Assembly: GCA_002348225.1 (NCBI GenBank)
Contig: DEAP01000060.1
Span: 10,320 to 19,887 of the forward strand
Reading direction: 5' to 3'
Origin: Dehalococcoidia bacterium UBA2979
GTDB taxonomy: Bacteria; Chloroflexota; Dehalococcoidia; UBA2979
DNA length: 9,568 nt
Shown: piece after piece, positions 1 to 7,317 of the stretch
Layout: every line of letters begins with the position of its first letter
Numbering within the stretch: the first letter of the stretch is position 1
Notes under the pieces: model-generated
What the model was told of the DNA's origin: nothing
Database searches by the model: none
What the model saw: only the letters and a program-made list of their open reading frames with translations
Program-made: the position numbers and the translations under genes

Positions 1-159
1 AGTTTGGTGTAATTGCTGTGTGAATCCAGGTTTGACTTTCGATATAAGGATTTCTTTTTCATCGGTTCGAACGATCCTTCTAGGCTCTGTAGTCATCGTT
101 TCGGTTTGTAACCAGATCGAGAATTCAGATGTCTTGGATTCAAAAGCACCAGTATCCAT
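1..159 (-). CDS. 5' part of an unidentified protein, cut by the window edge
   Basis: An open frame of 53 codons runs without a stop from an ATG at 157-159 to base 1. It begins 13 nt after the stop of the DoxX gene, on the same strand, so it looks like the next gene of the operon. The visible product starts MDTGAFES and contains a charged stretch (TEPRRIVRTDEKEIL), then KVKPG. I recognise no family. The Shine-Dalgarno is weak (AGGG about 11 nt upstream), so translation may depend on ribosomes finishing DoxX. A second in-frame ATG at 94-96 (MTTEPRR) is a possible alternative start. The competing plus-strand frame at 20-202 would overlap the DoxX end antisense and has no homology that I recognise. 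The call rests on frame, spacing and strand only. Confidence 0.5.
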   Translation of the reverse strand, partial: MDTGAFESKTSEFSIWLQTETMTTEPRRIVRTDEKEILISKVKPGFTQQLHQT

Positions 160-172
160 ATTGTTTCAAACC

Positions 173-595
173 CTAATTTCCAAAAATCAAACTGTCGACT
201 GATAGGGCCCCTGGTCCTGTGAACGCAATTGTAAGTGCCGACACCGCAAGAATGATATCTAACTCGTAACCCTGCACATCCCCTCCTTGAAATGGTGCAC
301 CAAGTTTGAATTTTTGGACAAAAGTGGCAACAGTCATATTTATCGCAATTAGGAGCCCAGCCACTGGCGTCAACAGACCAATGACGAGCATTAACCCGCA
401 AATTGTTTCTAGAGTAGCCACAAATCTTGCAAGGTTTTGAGGGAACGGGAAGCCCAATGATTCGAACCAATCTCCCGTACCATTAATTCCGCGTCTCCAT
501 TTTCCGATTCCCGAGTCCATCATAATAATTCCTAGGAGTACTCGAAGTGGTACGAGACCGAGCTGGATATCTACCGAGGGAAATAAGTCGAACAT
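173..595 (-). CDS. DoxX family membrane protein
   Basis: This 140-residue protein has the size and pattern of the DoxX family, small four-helix inner-membrane proteins linked to thiol/redox balance or to quinone and sulfur chemistry in some members. Hydrophobic segments lie at about residues 11-27, 57-76, 79-94 and 112-130. The first helix leads into the typical GIGKWRRG turn; the third and fourth flank a loop with KFKLGAPFQGGD, as is usual for the family. No signal peptide beyond the first membrane helix is evident. The gene starts 17 nt after the stop of the upstream hotdog gene. I see no good Shine-Dalgarno in that gap, so coupled translation is likely. The physiological partner cannot be read from the sequence; the operon context (hotdog and PHP proteins) is not a known DoxX setting. 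Confidence 0.8.
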   Translation of the reverse strand: MFDLFPSVDIQLGLVPLRVLLGIIMMDSGIGKWRRGINGTGDWFESLGFPFPQNLARFVATLETICGLMLVIGLLTPVAGLLIAINMTVATFVQKFKLGAPFQGGDVQGYELDIILAVSALTIAFTGPGALSVDSLIFGN

Positions 596-612
596 TGTCA
601 GAGCTTAAAGGA

Positions 613-1080
613 TCAGTCGGTGGCATCATGTCTGGGTAGTTCGACGGTTGCAGTACCCTGTACAGGTTTCTCACCTTGTTCATTTTCGAATGATACGTCG
701 AGACCAACTAATGCTGGTCCACCAGCCTCTACTAAGTCGTCATCTCTTTCTGTCACCAACGCCACGCACTTAAGAATATCTTCATGCTGAACTGGGCGTC
801 GGAAAGAAATATCCAGACTTACTATGCGACCGAGAGGCCCGGCCCAATCAGTTACTAGTTTCGTGATCATCGATGCTGACATATTGCCAGGTACGATGGG
901 TTTTTGCAGCCCATCTCGTGCAGCAGCTGCCTGATCTGAAAAACGCCCTCGGACTTCGTCACCTGGGTCGGACCATGTGCCTAGAAATTCTAGAACATTT
1001 TCTCTAGTAGGCTGTTGAGTTTGAATATATTCCTCTCCTATTTCAATTTCTTCGAAGTACCTTTGGTAGTCATTTGTCAT
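613..1080 (-). CDS. MaoC-like hotdog-fold protein (putative dehydratase subunit)
   Basis: This 155-residue protein has a MaoC-like single-hotdog layout. The N-terminal EIEIGEEY segment is followed by a helix region (TRENVLEFLGTW), the glycine-rich turn KPIVPGNMSASMI at 60-72 that corresponds to the PIxPG element of MaoC proteins, and the later strand SLDISFRRPVQHEDIL at 88-103. MaoC proteins hydrate or dehydrate acyl-CoA thioesters. The canonical catalytic D-x-N-P-[LIV]-H string is not present; around residues 46-56 the protein reads RFSDQAAAARD. It may therefore be the partner half of a two-subunit enzyme formed with the hotdog domain encoded just upstream. The start is set by AAGGAG at 1090-1095, 9 nt before the ATG; that site overlaps the stop codon of the upstream gene. 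A longer in-frame reading to 1152 would overlap that gene and lacks this site. Confidence 0.75.
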   Translation of the reverse strand: MTNDYQRYFEEIEIGEEYIQTQQPTRENVLEFLGTWSDPGDEVRGRFSDQAAAARDGLQKPIVPGNMSASMITKLVTDWAGPLGRIVSLDISFRRPVQHEDILKCVALVTERDDDLVEAGGPALVGLDVSFENEQGEKPVQGTATVELPRHDATD

Positions 1081-1089
1081 TTCAGTTGA

Positions 1090-1095
1090 CTCCTT
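1090..1095 (-). promoter_or_regulatory. Shine-Dalgarno AAGGAG overlapping the upstream stop codon
   Basis: A perfect AAGGAG sits 9 nt before the ATG at 1078-1080 and shares bases with the TAA stop (1094-1096) of the PHP-hotdog gene. This decides the start of the downstream MaoC-like gene and indicates coupled translation of the two hotdog subunits. Confidence 0.75.
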
Positions 1096-2296
1096 ACTGC
1101 TGGATCTGTCGGATAACCATTGAAGTTTGAAGTGATGCCACGTTTTCCCCAAATTGATTCGCCCACCGCGTTTCTCTCACAATGAAAACCATTCGGCCAC
1201 TACGGCCAGTTTTTTCGTAAACTTCCTTCACTTGTACATACGCGTCGAGAACATCACCCGGCCTTATTGGGAGGTGATATTCCTGTCGTGATCCAGCCAT
1301 GAACTGTGTTGTTCCGAATTTGACATTAGGGTCGGGTGGTGAGGCTACCTGTGCTGTTTGCAATATGCCAGGTGGTGCAACAATTCCGCCATACGGACCC
1401 GTCTCAGCATATTCTGAGTTTACAAAGATCGGGTTTGTCTCTTCGATTGCCTCGCAGTATTTCGCTATAGCGTCTTGTGTTACCTCTAATCGACCGCCAA
1501 ATATCTCTTTTCCCACCACGTCACGGTCATACTCTAATTCGTCTCCACCTAACTCTCCTTGTCCGCTTGTGTGGGGCACTAGTTCCTGTGATGTGGGACG
1601 TGAATCGGGGATGTTCGCACCTGGAAGTGTCTCCTCGAGCTTCAGGGGAGTAAATTCAGAATTCGAATCTCGAAGGCATTCCACGAGCTCATCTACTGTT
1701 TTAATTTGCTTATTGAAACGGGTCATACAAGCCCCAAGAGTCGAAACAAAATGTGAATCCGACCCTCCAACTTCGCGAATCTTTTTTGACTCCGCAAGTT
1801 CATGAGCTCTGGCGTTCTCGAAGTCGTTACTTCCACCATTTAATGTTTCAAGAACTGCGACTCCGGTGAGAGGAACATCTCTCTCATCGACATGTTCGAG
1901 CGCACCTATTCGAGGGCGTCCAGCATGTGCTCCTACCGCAATACCTCCGCTGTCCCATGCAACTTGGAACACCTGCTCATACGGTAGTGAAATATCACTT
2001 AGGTCGAATGTTTCAAAAAATTGGCTACCGGCCCCGTAAACTAGGACGTGACCGATATCTGTTTCCACCTCAATTCCCCGGAGCACGAGAGTCTCATATT
2101 TTGCGGCAAGCGCGCTGTAATCGAGATCAGGATCAAAATTGCGGTGCTCGGTCAGAACAAAACCGTCAATACGAAAACCTTTCCGTCTTCTTGATTGAAC
2201 CCACTTGAGATATCCCTCAACGTGAGCTCCTGCGTCGTCTGAACCGTCGACTGAGTGGACGTGAAGATCGAGGAATGTGAAGTTGTCTTCAGAAAT
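1094..2296 (-). CDS. PHP metal-dependent hydrolase domain fused to MaoC-N-type hotdog domain
   Basis: The frame encodes about 400 residues in two parts. Residues 9-215 form a PHP domain, a fold that binds a metal cluster for phosphoester hydrolysis. Visible motifs are DLHVHS (10-15), TEHRNFD (49-55), GIE (74-76), GAHAGRPR (about 122-129) and GGSDSH (about 177-182). A polar linker (about 215-255) joins it to a MaoC_dehydrat_N-like hotdog domain with ETNPIF, GIVAPPGIL and the RPGDVLDAYVQVKEVYEKTGRSGRM core strands. The usual histidine after NPI is phenylalanine here. No ATG, GTG or TTG lies between the in-frame TGA (2327-2329) and DLHVHS. I chose ATT at 2294-2296 because AAGGAG stands 6 nt before it, giving a natural N-terminus ISEDNFTFLDLHVHS. 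The first usual start, GTG at 2084-2086, would delete half the PHP metal site. Substrate unknown; a sequencing error at the start codon is possible. Confidence 0.72.
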   Translation of the reverse strand: MSEDNFTFLDLHVHSVDGSDDAGAHVEGYLKWVQSRRRKGFRIDGFVLTEHRNFDPDLDYSALAAKYETLVLRGIEVETDIGHVLVYGAGSQFFETFDLSDISLPYEQVFQVAWDSGGIAVGAHAGRPRIGALEHVDERDVPLTGVAVLETLNGGSNDFENARAHELAESKKIREVGGSDSHFVSTLGACMTRFNKQIKTVDELVECLRDSNSEFTPLKLEETLPGANIPDSRPTSQELVPHTSGQGELGGDELEYDRDVVGKEIFGGRLEVTQDAIAKYCEAIEETNPIFVNSEYAETGPYGGIVAPPGILQTAQVASPPDPNVKFGTTQFMAGSRQEYHLPIRPGDVLDAYVQVKEVYEKTGRSGRMVFIVRETRWANQFGENVASLQTSMVIRQIQQ

Positions 2297-2302
2297 AATC
2301 AG

Positions 2303-2308
2303 CTCCTT
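2303..2308 (-). promoter_or_regulatory. Shine-Dalgarno AAGGAG for the PHP-hotdog gene
   Basis: This perfect AAGGAG lies in the 66-nt gap after uvrA, 6 nt before an ATT codon at 2294-2296 that opens the PHP frame. No standard start codon lies within range in that frame, so the site supports initiation at ATT. Confidence 0.6.
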
Positions 2309-2362
2309 ATACTTCAGGGAATGATCTCACAATTAGTCTACGGGTCAACCTCGCGGATAGAT

Positions 2363-5287
2363 TTAGGCGACACTTGTCGCTTTGGAGAGCAGGGGAAGAT
2401 CTTGTAAGTAGCCCGCTGTGACCGACTGTGTCACCTTCGCAACATCTTCAGGCGTCCCGGTCGCCATGATTTCGCCTCCTCGTTCACCACCATGTGGTCC
2501 AAGATCGATTATCCAGTCAGCGTTCTTGATGACATCTAGATGATGTTCGATGACCACCACCGTGTTCCCTGAGTCGACCAGCCGCTGTAACACACCGAGT
2601 AGATAGTCAACATCAGAGAACGACAAGCCAGTTGTGGGTTCGTCGAGAATATATAGGGTAGAGCCCGTTGCGCGCCTCGATAACTCAGTTGCTAGTTTGA
2701 TCCGCTGTGCCTCCCCACCGGAAAGAGTTGTTGCGGGCTGGCCTAACCGAATATAGCCCAGTCCCACGTCTTTAAGGGTCTCTAATTTACGCTTTGGTCG
2801 AGGAAATGATTCAAAAAAATCCATCGCTTCTGTTACCGTCATACCAAGAACATCTGCAATATTTTTGCCTTTGAACAGAACTTCCAAGGCTTCTCGGTTA
2901 TATCTGGCTCCCTTACAAATTTCACAGGGCACTGTGACGTCTGGAAGAAACTGCATTTCGATTAGATTATATCCATCACCTCTGCACGACTCACATCGAC
3001 CTCCCTTGACGTTGAATGAGAAGCGTCCAGGCTTGTACCCACGAGCCTTTGCTTCCGGCATTTCAGCAAATATTTCTCGAATCAAAGTGAACAGTTGAGT
3101 ATATGTGGCTGGATTAGAACGGGGAGTCCGTCCAATTGGTGACTGATCAATTACTACAACTTTGTCTAAATTATCGGAGCCAAGTAACTCATCATGTTCT
3201 CCAGGACGTTCGCTCCGAGCTCCGTTCAGTTCCAAGGCCAACTGGCGAGCAAGGATCTGATTGATTAAGGAAGATTTTCCCGAACCAGATACACCAGTGA
3301 CGGCCACGAAGCTTCCCAAGGGGATATCGATGTCAATATTTTTTAGATTATTTTCTCGTGCGCCTATAATGCGGAGCACTTCACCACTTCCTGGCCTGCG
3401 CTCGCTGGGCACAGCGATAGTGGCCCGACCGGAAAGATACTTGCCCGTGAGCGACTTCCTGTTCTTCGCAACTTTCGCGGGTGTCCCTGTAGCTACAATC
3501 TCACCGCCGTTCTCACCGGCTCCAGGCCCGATGTCTATAAGGTGATCTGCGGCTCTCATCATTGCCTCGTCATGCTCGACCACTAGAACCGTATTACCTA
3601 AGTCACGAAGTCGAGTGAGTGTCGCGATGAGTCTCTCATTATCGACTGGATGAAGGCCGATGCTGGGTTCATCACAAACATATAAAACTCCCATCAGCGC
3701 TGAGCCTATTTGAGTCGCTAGGCGAATACGCTGACCTTCACCCCCAGAAAGTGTTGCAGCGGATCTGTTGAGTGACAGGTAATCAAGACCTACATCTCTG
3801 AGGAAACTAAGTCGTCCATTTATTTCCTGGAGGATTTGCCGTGCTATAGCAAATTCCTTGGTGCCTAAAGGGGTGGAGGAGTTATCTTGCAAACTAGTGA
3901 TCCAACCTAGTGCATCGATAACTGACAGGGCTGTGACATCTACGATGGATCGTTTGTCAATATAAACGGAGAGGATTTCTGGTTTGAGTCTTGCCCCGCC
4001 ACAGGCATCACATTCAATGCGAGTCATGTACTTCTCGATCTCATTTCTGACCCAGTCACTGTCAGTTTCCTTGTGTCGCCGACGTAGATTGTTCAGTAGA
4101 CCTTCCCATCTGACTCGGAATTTCCTGACAGCATCCACATCTAAACTCGATCGGAATTCGAGCTCATCGAGTGTTTGATCGCCAGTACCATGCATCAGAG
4201 CTGTCCACTGCACTTCGTCAAGTTCAGTTAGCGGTGTGTCTAGTTCAAATCCGACAGATCTTGCTACAGCTTGAAGACGTCTCCGATACCAGCGCGATGC
4301 CTTTGAGAATCCCTTCAGCCCAACCAACGCACCTTCGTCAATAGAGAGATTTTTATTGGGGACCACTAACTGCTCATCTAATTCCATTTGGTAACCCAAC
4401 CCAGTGCATGCTGCGCAGGCTCCATGAGGTGTATTGAATGAAAAGTTTCTGGGCTCAATTTCTCCAACTGAATACCCGCCACACTCGGCTCTCGTACAGG
4501 AGAAATGCTCCGAAAATGTTATTTCTTCCCTTGTATTTCCTTCTTCATCTATTAATGTAAGAAACAGGATCCCTTCCCCGAGTGCCAAAGCCTGTTCGAC
4601 TGAGTCAGCCACTCGCCCACGGTCTCTGTCGAGTTCCTCTCCCGAGGAATCAGGAATCACAATTCGGTCAACAATCACTTCGATATCATGGTGTTGCTGC
4701 CGGTTTAACGTGATGGTGTCGTCGATCGACAGTACCACACCGTCCACCCGAACTCTGATATAGCCGGCCTTTCTCACCATTTCAAATATTTGAACATGTT
4801 CTCCTCGTCGATGTCGGATAACCGGAGCCAGCAACATTGCGCGAGTACCTGGTTGCTCTAACAGAATGGAGTCCACAATCTGCTGAGGACTTTGTCGCTG
4901 GATAGGATCTCCGCAATTCGGACAGTGAGGAGTTCCAGCCCGTGCGTATAGCAGACGGAGATAATCATAGATTTCCGTTACGGTGGCTACAGTTGAGCGT
5001 GGATTTCTTGACACTCCTTTTTGATCGATTGAAATTGACGGGGATAAGCCGTCAATATAGTCAACATCAGGCTTCTCCATTAAGCCTAGGAATTGTCTCG
5101 CGTACGCAGAAAGTGATTCTACATATCGCCTTTGGCCTTCAGCATAAATGGTGTCAAAAGCCAACGATGATTTGCCAGATCCTGAGACTCCTGTTAGTAC
5201 CACAAGGCTATCTCGCGGGATCGAGACGTTAATATTCTTCAGGTTGTGTTCACGGGCACCTGTTATGCGAATCTCACTGCGAGACAT
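2363..5287 (-). CDS. uvrA: UvrABC excision nuclease subunit A (UvrA)
   Basis: This is the damage-sensing ATPase of nucleotide excision repair. It forms a dimer that loads UvrB onto distorted DNA in the cytoplasm. The 974 residues are slightly above the usual 930-960. Two ABC halves are visible: Walker A GVSGSGKSS at 33-41 and 665-673, signature LSGGEGQR at 513-520 and LSGGEAQR at 855-862, and Walker B with DEP at 539-541 and 882-884. The UvrB-binding and signature insertion regions occupy the first half. Zinc modules use C264, C269, C291, C294 and C765, C768, C788, C791, with a CxxC pair also at 122/125 and 426/429. The first zinc knuckle is C-x4-C rather than C-x2-C, and the second-half TTGLH motif reads TTGLS. 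The ATG directly follows the TAG of the acidic protein gene. I found no LexA-type box upstream of this gene pair. Confidence 0.98.
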   Translation of the reverse strand: MSRSEIRITGAREHNLKNINVSIPRDSLVVLTGVSGSGKSSLAFDTIYAEGQRRYVESLSAYARQFLGLMEKPDVDYIDGLSPSISIDQKGVSRNPRSTVATVTEIYDYLRLLYARAGTPHCPNCGDPIQRQSPQQIVDSILLEQPGTRAMLLAPVIRHRRGEHVQIFEMVRKAGYIRVRVDGVVLSIDDTITLNRQQHHDIEVIVDRIVIPDSSGEELDRDRGRVADSVEQALALGEGILFLTLIDEEGNTREEITFSEHFSCTRAECGGYSVGEIEPRNFSFNTPHGACAACTGLGYQMELDEQLVVPNKNLSIDEGALVGLKGFSKASRWYRRRLQAVARSVGFELDTPLTELDEVQWTALMHGTGDQTLDELEFRSSLDVDAVRKFRVRWEGLLNNLRRRHKETDSDWVRNEIEKYMTRIECDACGGARLKPEILSVYIDKRSIVDVTALSVIDALGWITSLQDNSSTPLGTKEFAIARQILQEINGRLSFLRDVGLDYLSLNRSAATLSGGEGQRIRLATQIGSALMGVLYVCDEPSIGLHPVDNERLIATLTRLRDLGNTVLVVEHDEAMMRAADHLIDIGPGAGENGGEIVATGTPAKVAKNRKSLTGKYLSGRATIAVPSERRPGSGEVLRIIGARENNLKNIDIDIPLGSFVAVTGVSGSGKSSLINQILARQLALELNGARSERPGEHDELLGSDNLDKVVVIDQSPIGRTPRSNPATYTQLFTLIREIFAEMPEAKARGYKPGRFSFNVKGGRCESCRGDGYNLIEMQFLPDVTVPCEICKGARYNREALEVLFKGKNIADVLGMTVTEAMDFFESFPRPKRKLETLKDVGLGYIRLGQPATTLSGGEAQRIKLATELSRRATGSTLYILDEPTTGLSFSDVDYLLGVLQRLVDSGNTVVVIEHHLDVIKNADWIIDLGPHGGERGGEIMATGTPEDVAKVTQSVTAGYLQDLPLLSKATSVA

Positions 5288-5800
5288 CTAGGAGGGGTTC
5301 TCCTCGTCCGTGGAGTCATCTGGGTGTTCTGAATCTCCCTCGCTTGAGCTGAATAGATTTTCTATCTCATCATCGGTGATTTCTTCTAACGACTCAGATT
5401 CAGAGTCGTTCTGGTGACTCGAGCCACCTGGGAAGATGTTTTCTACCGAATCAGGGTCGCCCCCGAGGTTGACGATCTGTTCACGCCACTGCTCCTCAGC
5501 TTCGCGAATTTGCTCTTCCGTGATGCCCATATCGTTTAGGGTCTCTCTAACTAATTCACCTACGCTTTCCATATCGCCCTTTATCAAGGAGTCAGCAATT
5601 TCTAATTGGGTTTCTATTGCCCTGAAACGTTGATTACGTTCATCGGTTGATTCCGTTGACAATATTGTCGCCATCAGTCGAGTGAAGAGATTAGTTGTTC
5701 GTGCAATTCGAACTCTATCATCTGTTTCGTCAGGGAATTCACCAGTAACCGTAACCTCAAGGCCACTATTAGAGTCAGTAGCTGAATATTGAGCTGGCAT
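5288..5800 (-). CDS. Acidic protein of unknown function, coupled to uvrA
   Basis: I do not recognise a family for this 170-residue protein. The N-terminal 35 residues are beta-like and polar (GLEVTVTGEF). Residues 35-110 look mostly helical, with charged heptad-like patterns (ERNQRFRAIETQLEIADSL, EEQIREAEEQWREQIV). The last 40 residues are a disordered acidic tail with 17 Asp/Glu, many Ser and no Lys or Arg. There is no signal peptide and no membrane segment, so it is probably cytoplasmic. The start ATG is preceded by AAAGG with an 8-nt spacer, and the stop TAG abuts the uvrA ATG. It is therefore the first gene seen in the uvrA operon and is likely made in fixed proportion to UvrA. A role as a UvrA partner or DNA-mimic-like protein is only a guess from position and charge. 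Confidence 0.82.
   Translation of the reverse strand: MPAQYSATDSNSGLEVTVTGEFPDETDDRVRIARTTNLFTRLMATILSTESTDERNQRFRAIETQLEIADSLIKGDMESVGELVRETLNDMGITEEQIREAEEQWREQIVNLGGDPDSVENIFPGGSSHQNDSESESLEEITDDEIENLFSSSEGDSEHPDDSTDEENPS
5290..5304 (-). promoter_or_regulatory. Hairpin hiding the uvrA Shine-Dalgarno
   Basis: In the transcript AGGAG (5300-5304) can pair with CTCCT (5290-5294) around a 5-nt loop. AGGAG is the only Shine-Dalgarno-like site near the uvrA ATG at 5285-5287, 12 nt away. Ribosomes ending translation at the TAG (5288-5290) would melt the stem, which suggests uvrA translation depends on the upstream gene. The stem is short and the idea is inferred. Confidence 0.35.
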
Positions 5801-5916
5801 AAATCTGGCCTTTGTTGTGTCGTTTTAGTTCCTCAACTGATTCTATCGTATCCGTGAAGTAAATCATCTGAACGCAATGCTCTCAGTTTGGATCTGGCGT
5901 ATTTATTTCTGAGATG

Positions 5917-7239
5917 TCAGTCGTATTGAGTTTCAGGGAAGTGGAGACCATAGTGAGCTCTTAAAGTGTCACCTTCATATTTGGTTCTAAAGAGCTTCCG
6001 TTTTTGAAGTATCGGTATTACATCTGATATAAAGACATCTAACATTTCCGGCAGAACCGGTGGCATCAAATTAAACCCATCAGCTGCTTCGTCATCGATC
6101 CAATCTTCGATCAGATCAGCCACTTGGTCGGGTGTCCCAGCGAAGGTGAAATGTCCACGTGCGCCAGATAATTTCGCCAGTAATTCTCGCAAAGTAGGTT
6201 TCTCGTTACGTATGAGATCTATTATTAAGGAGGGGCGACTGATCCCCCCTTGCAATGAAGAAGGATCAGGGAAATCGCTGGGGACTAAGGTTTGATCGAG
6301 GTCAAAGTTTGATAAGTCCATCCCGCCGAAGGTCCCAGATAGACGCCTGAGACCGACTTCCTTGTCCCCTAATTCATCGAGCTCCATTGCATATTTATGT
6401 GCTTTCGCCTCTGTGGAGGCGATTACCGGACTCAGGCCGGGCATGATAGCGCATTGATCAGGACTCCTTTTATGTGATTTCAGTCTTGATTTGATGTCCT
6501 GGTAAAAATCCTGTGCTGCACCTTTTTCCAGGACGGCCGTGAAGATGGCTTCACCGTGTTTTGCTGCAAACGCTCTTCCCGGTTCAGACGATCCAGCTTG
6601 CACCAGTACGGGGCGTCCCTGAGGCGGCCTAGGCACCGTGAGCGGCCCTCGAACCTGATAGAAATGGCCATCGTGATTTATTGGTCGTATCCGTCCAGGA
6701 ACGGTGTATCGTCCGTTATTTCGGTCGTCTAGCACAGCATCCTCTGCCCAGCTGTCCCATAATCCATTGGCGACTGTCATGAATTCATCAGCTCGTTCAT
6801 AGCGTTCTTCGATGCCCGCCTGTGGGTTGGAGCTGTAGTTCTGTGCCGCATGACCTGAAGCGGTTGTCACGATATTCCAGCCCGACCGCCCATTGCTAAT
6901 GTGATCCAATGAGGCAAATTGTCTCGCGAGATTATATGGCTCCGTGTAGGTAGTTGATGCGGTGCCGATGACTCCAATTTTGCTAGTGACACTTGATAAT
7001 GCTGAGGCGAGCGGCATTGGGTCGAGTACGGCGCGAGGCGTGTGTTCGATATCCGTTCCAAGTGACAATATATCTGAAAGAAAAACCGAGTCGAAGAGCG
7101 AAGCTTCAGCTTTTAGTGCGAGCTCCTTGTAATAGCGAAAGTCAGTAAGTAAATAAGGCGAAGCGTTAGGGTGGCGCCAGGCAGCTTCATGGTGGCCTCG
7201 GCTATGTATAAAGAGATTGAGGTGTACTTGCTTCTTCAT
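5917..7239 (-). CDS. LLM-class flavin monooxygenase, NtaA/SnaA/DszA family
   Basis: This 440-residue protein belongs to the bacterial luciferase-like TIM-barrel monooxygenases of the NtaA/SnaA/DszA branch, which use reduced FMN from a partner reductase and O2 to cleave C-N or C-S bonds or to oxidise cyclic substrates. Family features are the N-terminal LNLFIHSRGHHEAAWRHP (7-24), LFDSVFLSD (48-56), the flavin-site SGWNIVTT (119-126), YERADEF (147-153), GHFYQVRGPL (191-200), the VLVQAGSSEPGRAFAAKHGE block (211-230) and late DGFNLMPP. The length is normal. The substrate cannot be deduced. The ATG at 7237-7239 has GGAG 6 nt upstream. A longer frame to 7350 would run through the tRNA and is rejected. 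No flavin reductase gene is in the window. It follows tRNA-Gly on the same strand by 78 nt. Confidence 0.9.
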   Translation of the reverse strand: MKKQVHLNLFIHSRGHHEAAWRHPNASPYLLTDFRYYKELALKAEASLFDSVFLSDILSLGTDIEHTPRAVLDPMPLASALSSVTSKIGVIGTASTTYTEPYNLARQFASLDHISNGRSGWNIVTTASGHAAQNYSSNPQAGIEERYERADEFMTVANGLWDSWAEDAVLDDRNNGRYTVPGRIRPINHDGHFYQVRGPLTVPRPPQGRPVLVQAGSSEPGRAFAAKHGEAIFTAVLEKGAAQDFYQDIKSRLKSHKRSPDQCAIMPGLSPVIASTEAKAHKYAMELDELGDKEVGLRRLSGTFGGMDLSNFDLDQTLVPSDFPDPSSLQGGISRPSLIIDLIRNEKPTLRELLAKLSGARGHFTFAGTPDQVADLIEDWIDDEAADGFNLMPPVLPEMLDVFISDVIPILQKRKLFRTKYEGDTLRAHYGLHFPETQYD

Positions 7240-7317
7240 TGCCGGCTCCAGATCAGTAATAGTTCTCAGGCATCTTACGACACTCAGGCACGCTTGGGCG
7301 ACCATGATCGGACGAAA

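Noticed and set aside
20..202. 60-codon plus-strand frame at the left edge
   Set aside because: It overlaps the DoxX end antisense, shows no family pattern, and the minus-strand frame 1-159 fits the operon better.
1543..1570. Possible internal start for a separate hotdog protein inside the fusion linker
   Set aside because: AAGGAG- and AGGTGG-like bases occur in the linker, but no in-frame start codon lies at a proper distance; the ATG nearby is out of frame.
1299..1805. 168-codon plus-strand frame
   Set aside because: It is fully antisense to the PHP-hotdog gene, whose motifs are clear; the composition looks like a shadow frame.
5881..5914. Inverted repeat TCTCAG / CTGAGA after the flavin monooxygenase gene
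   Set aside because: A 6-bp stem with a 22-nt loop and no T-run is too weak to call a terminator.
5801..5916. Search for a promoter or LexA box upstream of the uvrA operon
   Set aside because: Only a loose TAGAAT/TACGAT -10-like stretch is visible, with no matching -35 and no LexA palindrome of the common types.
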